DNA of 64,000 nucleotides from Monocercomonoides exilis (taxonomy: Eukaryota; Preaxostyla; Oxymonadida; Polymastigidae). The notes beneath the pieces are model-generated. The model made no database searches and was not told the origin of the DNA. It was given only the letters and a program-made list of their open reading frames with translations. Position 1 is the first letter of the stretch. Each line of letters starts with the position of its first letter. Positions 26,239-37,220 of this stretch are shown one piece after another. The position numbers and the translations under genes are program-made. The stretch covers positions 416,001-480,000 of the forward strand of contig LSRY02000050.1 in NCBI GenBank assembly GCA_001643675.2. Direction: 5' to 3'.

Positions 26239-27683
26239 ATGGATGTGTGTGATGCATGCAAATCGAATGATGATGCTGAAGAGCCATCCCTTGCAGAGAA
26301 ATTTTCGAGTTTGCTTTAATTGTGTATTTTCAAAGATCTCGTGTTTTATGATTTTTGATGCTCGGGGAAGAATTGCTTGATCAGTTAGAGTATTGCAATG
26401 AAGAAGAACAGAAGCAGAAAATTGAAGAAATGAATGAAATAATTGATGGAATGAATGAAGAAGAATTCGAATCAGTTTTCAAAAAAGAAACATTCAACAA
26501 AATAGAAAAAATGATTGAAAAAAAGAAAGTGTCAATGGAGAATGCAATTTTGCTGCTGAAACATGTTGGATATTGCAAAATGCTGAAAAATGTTTGGAAT
26601 TTATGCTTTGATTCGTCTTCGCTGGGCGAAAAATTTAAAAAAATGATTATTGAAGAGGAAAAGATAAAAGAAGAAAAGAACGAAAAGCTGCTTGTTGATC
26701 TGTGCGAATGCTATCTTTTGCTTCACAAACTGTATTCTGAGAAGCTGATACCAATTTGTGTGCCTTGCCTTCTGAAATTTGCCTTGAAGAAAGAGGAAAG
26801 CGAGGAGACTCGAAAAGAAAAGGAAATGGCTTTATTAGTTTTAAGTCACATTAACAGTTATTACGTATGAACACTGTTATTTCCTTTTTGATATTGTTGT
26901 TATTTTCTAATTTCTAATTAGTTTTTTAGGCAAGAACTGTATTTGAAGGAAATTACAGAAATTATCAAAAATCATCAGGAGCATCACAATCTCACACAGC
27001 TTGCCTATCAGTCTGCTTGGGAATTTTTAATGAACCGATTTTACTTTGAAAATAGCTTGAAAGTTATTGTGAATGAGCTGCATTTTGGAAGAGAAGCAGC
27101 AAGAGAACTGGAAGAGCTAACAAGAAATATGGATTGGAAGAAGAAAGAAGAGAAAATGAACAAAGAAGAAACGAAAGAAGAGGTTATTTTGACAAGATGG
27201 ATTGAAACATCGGGTTATTATTTTTATAGATGCAAATTAGAGAATGAGGAAAATGTAGGGCTAATCAATAGCATTATTAAAGTATTTCGAGCAGCGAATG
27301 ATAATCACAGAGGAATTGGCCTCTGGTGCACTTATCCTTTGATAAATGCGGTGAAAAATAGAGCTGTGAAAGTTGATGCCTTGCTGAAAGGCAGAGCAAT
27401 AGATGCTGTTCTGGAGAGGATGCAGCGACCAAAATTGGATGACGAAATAACAGTTGAATGCTTAAAATTCTTTAAGAATGTTTCAAATCGATTGAAAGAA
27501 AAGGAGAAAGATGAAAAGGAAGAAGAGGAAAGAAAGGCAACAAAAATGGAGATATTCGAAAAGCTGGAAGAAGAAGGATACGAAGATACCATCGCCAGCT
27601 TTCATAAAATATTTGATTTTCTTCACAGAGAATATTCTCTTGGAACATCGTTGAAAATTTCTGATTATTTTGTGAATATTTGA
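26239..27683 (+). CDS. Family F copy 5: Glu/Lys-rich helical protein, three exons (intact)
   Basis: Exon 1 is 26239-26308 (70 bp, MDVCDACKSNDDAEEPSLAE, ends KFS), exon 2 is 26371-26864 (494 bp) and exon 3 is 26922-27683 (762 bp), giving 441 residues. Intron 1 is phase 1 (donor GTTTGC, acceptor GGGGAAG); intron 2 is phase 0 (GTATGAACA to CTAATTAG). Exon 2 has KIEEMNEIIDGMNEEEFESV, SMENAILLLKHVGYCKML, LVDLCECYLLL and ICVPCLLKFALKKEE. Exon 3 has LKEITEIIKNHQEHHNLTQL, LHFGREAARELEELTRN, LLKGRAIDAVLERM, KLEEEGYEDTIASFHK and ISDYFVNI-TGA. No stop or frameshift is seen, so this is the best reference copy. No signal peptide or membrane helix is visible, so it is probably cytoplasmic; function is unknown. 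Confidence 0.88.
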
Positions 27684-28020
27684 AAAAATGAGATGCATTG
27701 ATTTTTATCACCATTTTTTCCCGTCCATCATTTCGCAAAATGGAAAACTATCCTTTGAAGAACTTTTCGTACGTTTTATTTTAACCAGAGGATTCTGCAA
27801 AAGGAAATGATTTGATGCTAATAATTTTCTGAAAAGAACAAATACTAATATCACATGAATAAAGAATTTTTGAAATTTCAAAAATCATTTAACCATAAAA
27901 CTTTTATTTCGAGATGAGAAGACATTTTTTTTGTTCATCCTGAAAAAACAATAAATCGTGAAAACAATATGATTAAAAAATTTTTTTATCAAAGAACGGA
28001 TTGATGAACTTTGGGAAAAG
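27684..28020. other. AT-rich intergenic stretch
   Basis: Nothing recognisable is seen apart from the tail of copy 5 and a likely acceptor (TTTATCAAAG) just before the next open frame. Confidence 0.5.
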
Positions 28021-28023
28021 GAA

Positions 28024-29217
28024 AAAGAATTACAGGAAGCGGATGCTATTGGAATTTTGGACAGATTTTTCGAAGATTCGATTCAAAAAAGAGGATTAAA
28101 ATACACAAGAAGTTTCACTCGAAATCGCACAAATGAAGATCATAATGATGACAACTGTTCTTACGACAGTGACTCAACATTTAGCAGTAGTGATTTTTCT
28201 TTGGATGCCAAGGAATTCGATTATTATTTTCTTGGTTATAATGATTCAATGCTTCAAGAAAAAATTTCTCCGAATTTGTCTCAGATGAAAGGTAAAATGA
28301 AAGGCCGTTTGCAAAGGGGGAGTGAGAAAGGCAGGCGCAACATTAAAAACGCATCAACTGCTGTAAAGACGTTTGAGGAGCGCGAAGAAGATTCTCCTTA
28401 TGAAGCGACAAGACGATGGATTCGGAAATGTTCCAATTCAACATGTTTCTCACCTGTTGTCTTTGTCTTCAAGCTCATGTTTCGTGTTTCCGTCGATTTG
28501 TTTGTCCAGCTGTTTTTGGTTGCGCCCATATGGATCGTGGGGAAAGGAGCGCGTCTGATGGTTAAGACTGTGGAAAGCATCCTTCCTGCTTTTTCCTTCG
28601 CCTCCCGGACAGTGTTTCATTCAGTGCAATGTGTTGTCTTTGGAGGAGTGCCATTCGATCTGTGGGAGCTGACGTGTCTGCTGCACACGCTGTTTGTGTT
28701 TGCGGTGAATGCCTGGCGCGACTGGGGCTGGTACACACGCTGGCTGCTGCTCAGATGGTACTCCCTGTTCAGACTGGAAGGAGCATTGGCAGAGGGGAGG
28801 AGAGGAGGGGCAGCAGTGAGGAAGGAGCGAGGATGGGAATGTGATGGTGGTTGCTTGGCGTTGCAATGTTCTTCTCCGTCATCTTCATCATCATCATCAT
28901 CTTCTTCTTCTTCTTCTTCTTCTTCTTCTTCTACAACTTCTAATTCAATTTCTTCTTTATCTTCATTTCATCAGCATAACTCTAACTGTCCCAATGAAAG
29001 TGAAGGTCCAGTGTTTATTCTGGAGCGATCGATGCTTCTCTTCCAGCAACACCCAAACACAAATGAATATTTTGTATCCAAATACAACAAGAAGAATAAG
29101 AAGAAGAGGAAGAATGAGAAGAAGAATACACAAAGACAGAAAGAATCCGAAAGAGAAAGAGAGATGTCCAATCAAATTAGTCAAATCAAAGAAGCCAAAA
29201 AGCGGAAGCTTGTTTAA
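28024..29217 (+). CDS. Unknown multi-helix membrane protein with Ser-rich tract (last exon)
   Basis: The open frame continues upstream of 28057 to a plausible AG acceptor at 28024, where it reads RIDELWEKEKELQEADAIGI, so 5' exons are probably missing. In order it has an acidic/Ser-rich N part, about three hydrophobic segments between residues ~130 and ~230 (VVFVFKLMFRVSVDLFVQLF, AFSFASRTVFHSVQCVVFGG, LLHTLFVFAVNAW), a TCA/TCT-encoded poly-Ser tract (28872-28935), and a basic C-terminal tail (KKNKKKRKNEKKN) before TAA. GC content rises across the membrane part, unlike the flanks. I do not recognise the family. Confidence 0.55.
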   Translation, partial: KELQEADAIGILDRFFEDSIQKRGLKYTRSFTRNRTNEDHNDDNCSYDSDSTFSSSDFSLDAKEFDYYFLGYNDSMLQEKISPNLSQMKGKMKGRLQRGSEKGRRNIKNASTAVKTFEEREEDSPYEATRRWIRKCSNSTCFSPVVFVFKLMFRVSVDLFVQLFLVAPIWIVGKGARLMVKTVESILPAFSFASRTVFHSVQCVVFGGVPFDLWELTCLLHTLFVFAVNAWRDWGWYTRWLLLRWYSLFRLEGALAEGRRGGAAVRKERGWECDGGCLALQCSSPSSSSSSSSSSSSSSSSSSTTSNSISSLSSFHQHNSNCPNESEGPVFILERSMLLFQQHPNTNEYFVSKYNKKNKKKRKNEKKNTQRQKESEREREMSNQISQIKEAKKRKLV

Positions 29218-29247
29218 TCATACTTAGCAATTAAGAGCCAAACACAG

Positions 29248-29517
29248 ATGGACAATGGAGACAGACTGGTGAAGAAGAATGGGGCAGTTGAAGATTTGAT
29301 GAAGGTGCTGGGGCTGAAGAGGCAGAGGGCGCTGCTTCTGCAGCAGAAGATGACAATTCCTCCGAAGAAGGCGAGCTTTGGGAGAGGAGAATACCATTCG
29401 TTTCGTTTAACGAGGGCAGTGGATTGGGGGAAGTTGCATTATGGTGAGGAGGTTGGTGGAGGGGAAGAGGGAGGAAAGGGAAGAAGAGGAAGAAGAGGAA
29501 GAAGAAGAAATTTATGA
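29248..29517 (+). CDS. Short hypothetical frame, Arg/Gly-rich end
   Basis: A frame of 89 codons starts MDNGDRLVKKNGAVEDLMKV and ends in a GGA/AGA-rich low-complexity tail. The first 60 residues look protein-like (LKRQRALLLQQKM, SFRLTRAVDWGKLHYGEEV). It lies just after the membrane-protein frame and may be an exon of that or another gene. The low-complexity end makes this uncertain. Confidence 0.3.
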   Translation: MDNGDRLVKKNGAVEDLMKVLGLKRQRALLLQQKMTIPPKKASFGRGEYHSFRLTRAVDWGKLHYGEEVGGGEEGGKGRRGRRGRRRNL

Positions 29518-29529
29518 AGATTTTTTAAG

Positions 29530-30480
29530 AAGAAGAAAAAGGAGGAGAAGAAGAAGGAGAAGAAGGTGAAAGAACAGAAGCTCCTTCTGAATTCCTCGAA
29601 CAGTTGCTGAATGATGAATCAATAAGAGTGAATATTCCTGTTGACAAATCGTTTTGTGGAACTGAAGCAACCTTCAGATTGATTCGCACCATCAACAGAC
29701 ACTCTGTCAAATACAACACTTCCACATTGTCCAATCTCAAACACATTTTCTGTTGCTTCAATTTGTTTCAGTTTCACATTCATCAATGAAATCTCATCTC
29801 CATTTAACAGAAATGAAGGCTTCTTGAATGAAAGCATTGATATTGAGCAGTTGTCAACATGAAGAATTCCACTTTCGATGTTCAACAATGTTGAATTGAG
29901 AACAACAGCTCCTATGTTTTCTGATTGGCCAACAGATGAAAAATCAACAAATGAAAGAGAAAGCTGTCCACTTGATTCATGAATGATTGAATTGCCTGAA
30001 TATGAAAATAACTGCCCAAAACTGAATTTCACACTTTCAATCCGAACAGTCTCTGAGATTGAGACAAGACTTCCCGCATCGCCAGAAACGGTTGAATTCA
30101 GATACACAAAAGCAGCTGACTGAGGTTGTAATGAGTGGATAATTACATCCTTTGCTTCGCATCCTCCGATAACAATTGTCTCTTTTGAGACCAACAGCTG
30201 CGAATAAGATGATGGAATGATGTGCCGCATTCCCTCATTCAACGATTCACAAGGCGCTTCAAACCCTCCACATTGCTTGCTATCTCCATGATTTCCTGCA
30301 ACAGAAGAAACAAATATCGTCTCGCTCTGGTATTTTTACAACCCTCAGCAAAAGATCTTCTTCATTTGTATGCGAATCTGTTGTGCAACCCCAGATCGTC
30401 GGTTCCTTTTCAAATGGAGATCTGAAATCTGTCACAAATTTTTTAAGCTTTATAAAGAAAGTGTTTAAATAAATTAAACA
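29530..30480 (-). pseudogene. Broken beta-helix surface protein gene
   Basis: The main open frame (30242-29619, plus in-frame sequence to about 30310) carries the family's Cys-Gly...Pro-Cys signature (QCGGFEAPCESLNEGMRHII) followed by strand-rich repeats. The upstream piece (IPERDDI) lies in another frame, as does the downstream piece (LIDSSFSNCSRNSEGASV), which implies frameshifts near 30315 and 29625. No signal peptide or membrane anchor is present. The sequence ends in a GAAGAA-type simple repeat, so the rest of the gene is gone. Confidence 0.6.
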
Positions 30481-31482
30481 TAAAGAAAAGCATATTTCAA
30501 ACAAGGAATTTTTGTTTAAATTTTTGTTCATTCCAATTTGAACGAGCTTTATTCACTTCCATGAAATGTTAATGTTCATGCTAAGCAACAAAAAAATTCT
30601 GAACAAATTAAAGCTTAAATAATTGTAAGATTATGAAATTTTTCTCAAAAAAGAATCGAAATATACCACGAAGATTTCATGGATCAGTAATTGCAATATA
30701 GTTTGAGAAAGAAAATTCTTTTTCATTGTGAAATTTGAATCTCAATTTTGTGCAATATCAAATATGTAATTTTTTTATTTCGACAGTTTTCTTTTGATGA
30801 AATCGTTCAAAATGAACAAACAAACAAACAATGAAGCGATATCATTTTTAATTTATTATGTTGGCCTGTTAGACACACCTTGAAATATTTTGTTGACGTT
30901 TGTCTCAATAGAAAAAGATTTTTTTTATTGATAACTGTTTCTCATATGAAAATGAATATTTATTCATCAATGGATCAATAAACATGGAAAACATTCAGAA
31001 CAACTGTTAATAAAGTTAATCTTTGATGAACCCGCCACGTTCTCGAAATAATCACTTTTAAAACAATTATCTTTAACAAATAAAAACTTGCTTTTTGCTA
31101 TAAAACTTTAAGAATAAGGATCACTTGATTGATGTGATATTCTAAAGCGAATTACAAAACAAACATTAAAAGAAAACAAAATTTTATGAAATGAAAATTA
31201 AACTTTTCAAAAAAATTAAAAAACGATGAAATATGGTGAATGAGATTTTCTCTCACTTAATTATCACTTTGTGTTCCTGCAAGATATTAAAAAATATTTG
31301 TCAAAATGTCTGGTCCGCAAATGACTCAAAAAATGCAGTACGAAAACAGATAAACATCAAAATTTCATCTAAATCATTTAACAACATAATGATAATATTA
31401 ATTATAATAATAATAATTATAATAATAATAATTATAATAATAATAAATGAAATTCTAAATAAAAGCTAATACTCCAACAAAC
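30481..31482. other. AT-rich intergenic stretch with (ATT/ATA)n
   Basis: There is no supported gene. An ATA/ATT-type triplet repeat lies at about 31388-31445. Confidence 0.55.
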
Positions 31483-32326
31483 CTAAAATGATCCCACATT
31501 TATTGATGGATCAACAATCTTAAACGGAGCCTGGTGAAGCAACTGATCGTTGATAAACAGACGAAGCTCGTATTCACCAACTGGCCAAGCTCTTTTTGAA
31601 AAAATATGAAAAAATTGTGAAAAATGAAACAAACAAATTTTAAACAAACCTTGGAAGTTCAGCATGAGTATCAATAATGTTCATCAACAAGCTAGTCAGA
31701 TTACATGCGACAATTTCATAATTTGGTGGCTAAAAAATTATTTGAAGTATTGTTAAAAATATGCGGATCGATAAAAAAGACATACAGCTGTAATGATCAA
31801 AATTTATCCATAAATGAAGAAATAAGGTTTTAGTGTTTTAAAAATAATTGCACTGAAATCCAAACCTACACCGCGAGAATCACTATAAAATGAATCAATA
31901 ATAAATTAAAAAATTAAGCAAAAATAAACAGAAAACACACTTGCAGACCCAAACGACCCTTCCATATGAACCAACCTAAAGCAAATGACTTTCAAAAATA
32001 GAAATAAATCAACAGTAATCATACCAGAACGTGTGATAAAACTATTCTTGCGTGAATCTTTGAGTCTACATTTTTTGAAAATTAAGCCATCAAATAACAA
32101 AAAAATCAATACCAGTTGTATAAAATACTCCATCAACAGGTTCGCTTGGAGCGCCAGTATCATCGGATCTGCATGTCATTTACAAAAAAACATTTTATGA
32201 ACAGAAAGCAAATAATGAGTGTTGCTTTGGGGCAAACCTGTAAAAAGTGACTGATTCAACTTTTATTGGCTTTGTATTGTCGGAATCTCCTCCTTTATCT
32301 TTATCCTTACTTCCACCACAGCCCAT
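31483..32326 (-). CDS. Small N-myristoylation-type protein, about six introns
   Basis: Exon 1 (32326-32238) starts MGCGGSKDKDK, a strong N-myristoylation signal with an adjacent Cys for palmitoylation. Following short exons, chosen by GT-AG sites and open frame, read SDDTGAPSEPVDGVFYTTG, then DSKIHARIVLSHVL, VGSYGRVVWVC, a tiny DSRG piece, PPNYEIVACNLTSLLMNIID and finally AWPVGEYELRLFINDQLLHQ...VDPSINVGSF ending in TAG. The protein is about 135 residues. The last segment resembles the final strands of an Ig-like domain (W-P-V-G-x-Y-x-L-R-L-F). It probably sits on the inner face of a membrane. The middle exon boundaries are less certain than the ends, and no specific function is recognised. 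Confidence 0.6.
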
Positions 32327-32840
32327 TTCTAAAATTATGGGTAAGGAAAAGAATTTATCAATATTGAAGATAATAAATTTTGTCACAACAATATTATTGT
32401 TTCTTTATGAACGGATCATCAATTCTTCTTCAGAAAAACAGTTTTTTAACTGAACCTTTATTTTATAAAGATGAATGAGTGAAATGGGACGAAATCTTTT
32501 GCTTATTGAATTCTGTTCCACACAATCTTTTCAAAGATTTTCCCCAACTTTTTAATATTTTTATATTTTATTTTTCATGGGAATGTTAAAATTGCAAGTA
32601 TTCGATGCAAAAATTGTGTGGAACAAATCATTGATTTTTTCATAAATAAAAGGATACTGTCCCAAATGCAAACTATTAAAATTTGCTCATGATGAATGAA
32701 ATCAGTATTTTCATTTTGTTAATTTCTTTTTAAATTTTATTTCCTTTTTTGAAAATGTTTATATGTCGTCTTATTTTTCTTTGTTTGCAAAACTCTTTTG
32801 CTGGACGTGGTTGCTTACAATATCAACCACCAGTCATTGA
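32327..32840. other. Intergenic, probable divergent promoter region
   Basis: AT-rich sequence between the divergent MGCGGSK gene and the Pro/Cys-rich frame. No motif can be defended. Confidence 0.5.
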
Positions 32841-32843
32841 TTC

Positions 32844-33332
32844 ATGTGCCCTCCTGAACCTCAAAAAGTGAAAGATATACCTGTACCTCCTCCAGCTCCG
32901 GTGGAACGTTGCAAATGTAAAGCACCAAGTCAACCAAAAGAATCTTCTTCAAAAAAATCAACTCCATTTTCTTTTTGCCAACCAGGAGGTGGGGATAATT
33001 CTCCTTTTGGTTCATCAAAATGGACATAACTAATTTTGCTGCAAAACCAGGTTTAGATAGCCTTCCTTTATGAAGATTGGTATGTCTCACGATTCATTAT
33101 TTATAATTGTGTGATTCATTAATGCTTTTTATTTTTCTGTTTTTCTATGTTCAAGGTACCATTTGGAAATTCTGCTACGAACAAACCAATTTGTGCATGT
33201 GTTACGAATATTGGACTTTCGGCTCCTCCAAACAATCAGTTTGCTGGGTGTACATCTCCACGGTCAAGATCATCACGATTCGCATCTTCTACTGCACCAA
33301 AAAGTGTTGAATGTGTGCATCCATCTATTTAA
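32844..33332 (+). CDS. Pro/Cys-rich small protein, probably spliced
   Basis: The first exon candidate begins MCPPEPQKVKDIPVPPPAPV and includes CKCKAPSQPKESSSKKS. A later candidate exon, after a TTCAAG acceptor near 33155, reads VPFGNSATNKPICACVTN and SPRSRSSRFASSTAPKSVEC, ending in TAA near 33332. The exon(s) between them (32990-33150) could not be fixed: a frame reading ITNFAAKPGLDSLPL is also open there. The composition (Pro, Ser, Lys, paired Cys) suggests a low-complexity or metal-binding protein. Family unknown. Confidence 0.4.
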
Positions 33333-33875
33333 CAATCATCAAATCAGTGTTCAAAGCAACCACAAGAACAGCAAGCTGCACAGCCTCAATGACAAAAAAA
33401 GATGACAGAAAAAGAAAAATTCAAACGTGTGCGTTTTTTTATTTGTTAAATTGCAATTTGTATTAATCAATTGTGTCTATATGAATTCTATTTTCGTTTA
33501 ACATTATTAAACAAAATTTTAAATGCTCAGTGGTAAACAAAGTCTGCGAAATGATATCTAATCTCTTTTCATCAATGTCCAGTTGGGAGGATTGAAAGCC
33601 TTAGCACTCCCGTTCAAAAATGTCAATGCTAAATTATTTTAACAAACAATTTCATGATAAAATGTTCCGCACTTCGCAAATAATTTTTATTTGTTTTCTT
33701 TTCTTCCAAACTAAACGCTTGATCGCAAAAAATGAAGATTCACTTATCTACAAGAATTCATTTTTTAAAAAAAAAAAAAATCGATTTTTTTTTTTTTTTT
33801 GATTATTGGAAAAGATTATTATTAGTTGATTCGAATAAACAAAAAGAAACCTTGAAACAACAAAAGAGAAAAAAA
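33333..33875. other. AT-rich intergenic stretch
   Basis: It contains an A-tract and a T-tract at 33768-33800. No gene is seen. Confidence 0.55.
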
Positions 33876-34550
33876 TTAACTATTATCTAACTTTATTGCA
33901 ACATATATGTGCAGCATTTGATGTTTAACAGCTCTCATAACGCTTCTCCCTGCGACAGCAGCTTCAACACGATGAGCAACAACATCCCAGTCAATATGTT
34001 TTAAAATTGCTTTCACATGTGGCCCGCGACCTGTAGTCTTGTAATCAAGGACAAATGCATACTCCCAACAATCGATAAGAAGCAAAGGCTCAACATTCAC
34101 CAGCATTCCCAAATGATGTTCTTCAACCCATGTCACTGTGCAAAGGTCAGTACTGTGATCATAAAGAACAGCAACTCAACCAACTCCACGGGTAGAACCA
34201 GCATTTTCAACCTCTGCAACAAATTTTACAAATGAGCCGAAATATTTAACAAAGAAGTTGTGAACGGCTGACGGTGCAGTTGCGTTTGCGGGTGTCAAAT
34301 TCTCGAAGAAAAGTTCATGCATACAAACTCCATCTACTTCAAATCCAAGTCTGCGTCTGCGATCAATCAAAGCAGCTCCAGTGTGAACACCACTTTTTAT
34401 CTCGCCAAGAAGGGCATTCGCATTTGTGACATATCCTTTGTACAAATCAAATTGTTAGTCAATTGCATTTGCAGAAATATCATCCATGGAAGAAGCCAAA
34501 AGCTTGGTGAGCAATTCTTCATTAACATCAAATGGACTTGGTGCTGGCAT
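33876..34550 (-). pseudogene. Decayed iron superoxide dismutase
   Basis: One frame of 225 codons from ATG (34550) to TAA carries the Fe-SOD layout: FDLYKGYVTNANALL (helical hairpin), CMHELFFENL (second metal ligand His), VNFF-type linker, TWVEEHHLG, then LLLIDCWEYAFVLDYK and a C-terminal helix. The frame is interrupted by TAA at codon 32 (34457-34455) and by TGA at 34178-34176, where the family has Trp (GVGW). By alignment from memory, the first ligand His is Gln (next to the TAA) and the last ligand His of the WEHAF motif is Tyr (codon TAT at 34061-34059). Two of four metal ligands are therefore lost. In life, SOD converts superoxide to peroxide and oxygen; this copy cannot. The sequence is otherwise well preserved, so inactivation may be recent. 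Confidence 0.85.
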
Positions 34551-37220
34551 GAAAGACTTTATCGAAAAATCTCGATCAAAAGCATAAAAAATTTTTTGTC
34601 AAAAAAATAAATAATAATGATAATTCTCAATGTGGAAAAACAAATTGAAAAAGAAAGCAGTTTAAAGATAAAATCAACAAATAAAAAAGAATTTCCATAG
34701 TGCTGATGACCATTCAATGCTTTTCATTTGTTTGCAAGTTTAAACAAAAAAAGAAACAGTGAGTTAAAAAGAATCATTGAAAAGTCGATCCTAAGGTTTA
34801 AATTGGGTGATTATTTTTTAAATCAAACTTTTTTCGTAGTGTTATTATTTCTATTATTGTCTGTCATTATGAAAAGATTTTTCACACTTATTGAAATGTA
34901 TCACAACTGTTCAAAAAACTTATGTTATTGCTTTAATAAATTAGAAAATGACGTTCACAGACCTTTTCATTTTTCACTTTTCTTTTGTTGATATTCCAGA
35001 GAAATATTTGAACCTAACATTTTGAATGGAAAAATATGATTTGAAAAATGGTTTCCCAGGTATTGATTGCATTATGTGAAATAAAACTATGTGATGTGAA
35101 TAAGTTTGAAAACAATCCGATTTCAATCATGATGGACGATTTTTTTTGAAAAATCAAAATTTTTTATGCATATTCACAAATAATAAAATTGAATGTTCAA
35201 TTTCTCACTCTTAACTTGAATAATGCAAAATATGGGTGATTATTTTTGAATTCATATTTTCTCGGTTTAAAAATTCGATTTAAAAAGATCCATTGAATGT
35301 CAACAAACGAATAATGAGAAATGAAAAGACTTGAAAAGACATCTTCATATTTATTTGAGTTCAAACATTTGTTTTTGAAAACAGTTGAAATGAATTTTGT
35401 ATTAGTATATGAAATCTCTTTAAAGTGATAAACAGTCTTTGAAAAAAACAACACCCCGAAAAAAATTATGATTTCAAAAATAATCACACATATGATATTT
35501 TAATCACTTTCTAACATTCAGCCAAAAACAAAATTATCACAAAAAAGGATTTTTTTTTTTTTTTGAACACAATCTTTCTAATTTCGAAGAAGTTTTCCAA
35601 CTTTGAATAATTTGTTGTCCAATTTTGAATTATAAATTAAAAATTATTCAACATTGAAAAAGTTTTAAACATCTTTAGAAAAATATTTATCGAAATCAAT
35701 GATTTTTCTTTTAACATCGAAAATACATTTATCAGAATATGTTTTGTGAAACTTTTTAAAATACAAATTTGTATCAGTTTTTTATCATTAAGTCAATGAT
35801 CAGAGAAAATAATCAATTTCAATCAAAAAATATCCTTTTGGAAGTTTTTTGATGTTTGATTGTGTGCAAAAGTGTAAATCGGAAATAATTGAATTATTGT
35901 AATAATCTTCACATGTGCCCAATAGATAACAGGTTGTTGTTGTGGAAAATGAAAAAGACAGGATCGTTTTCAATCCTGTAACATATCAAAAAGGGTCAAA
36001 ATCCATCTCATTTTCTTAAACCGAATAGTTTTTTACTCAATTTGTTAAAATTGAAACTGATAAAAATTATTCATATTCAATTTTCATAATGAGAAAATGA
36101 CTAATGAATAGCATTTAAAACAATCAAAAACAAAATCTTATAATAAAGGGAAAATATTATAAATTAATAATCATTTATAAGAATCAACATTTGCACCATA
36201 ATAATTTCATTTGTATTAAATTGAATTGAAATTCTGAAATGACAAACTTCTTTTTCGATTTCAAATTAAACTTTTTCGACTTTGAATGATTTTTGGTGAA
36301 AGTTTACCAAATTTGAATAATGAACGGTGAATAATCGTTGAGGAAGAAATAAAGAATTTGAGGTGAAAAAACATTAAAAAAAAATTGAGAATATTCCTTT
36401 TGTGAGATAAGTCAAAACTTTGAAAAAGTTTTGAATGAAAGCAATGCAGACAAGAATACGCAACATCAAGAACTCGTGGAAATATGAGAAATACATTGAT
36501 CAAAATATTTTCGTAAGAGAAAATTTTTATCTTTATAAAGAAGAAATAATTTTTTTAAAAAAATTTTAAATAGTTAGACTGACAATATTGTTATATTTGC
36601 TTTAAAATTATACACATAGAATACAAGCTTCTATTTGAAGTCGTGTTGTAAAAAGAAATTAAGGATCCAATAAAAAACTGGACACTTATAAACTATCTGA
36701 CTCAATTTATAAAACTTATCATTAAAAACATTAATCGATAAACACTAATCATTTTGAAAACTTTATTTCACAAATTTCGGTAAAGTTTTGTTTGCTGAGA
36801 AAAGTGACTTAAAAAAAATAACAAAAATCACAGTATCTCAGCGAGAAAGAAACAAAAACTATAAAATAAACTGGTAATAAATTAAATGAAATCTGTTAAT
36901 ACGATGAATCCAAATGCCGAAAACAATTCAGCGTTTTCCAACGATTGACATTCAAAAACTAAAAAGTGCCAATAAAAAAAAGTAACATTATCAAATTGAA
37001 CTTATCAATAAACCAAAATTAAATTGAGTTTCATTAAACAAAGCAAAACAAAAATAAAATAAAATTAAAGAAAAAGAAAAATAAAAATAAATACACTCCA
37101 TTATTTTGGAAAATAATTGTTTTGCTTTTAAACGTATGAGCAACAACTACAAAAAAAAAAAAAAAAAAGAAAAAAGGAAAGAAAAGTGAAAGAAAATTGT
37201 AAAGAAAAGAAGAATAAGAT
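34551..37220. other. Long AT-rich intergenic stretch with a MITE
   Basis: No coding frame is supported. Apart from the type B MITE (35234-35489) and poly-A/T runs it holds nothing I can name. Confidence 0.55.
35234..35489. mobile_element. MITE type B, copy 1
   Basis: The ends are imperfect inverted repeats: GGGTGATTATTTTTGAATTC at the left and GATTTCAAAAATAATCACAC at the right. The element is ~256 bp, lies between ATAT-containing flanks and has no coding frame. A related copy occurs at 58592-58843. Confidence 0.65.
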
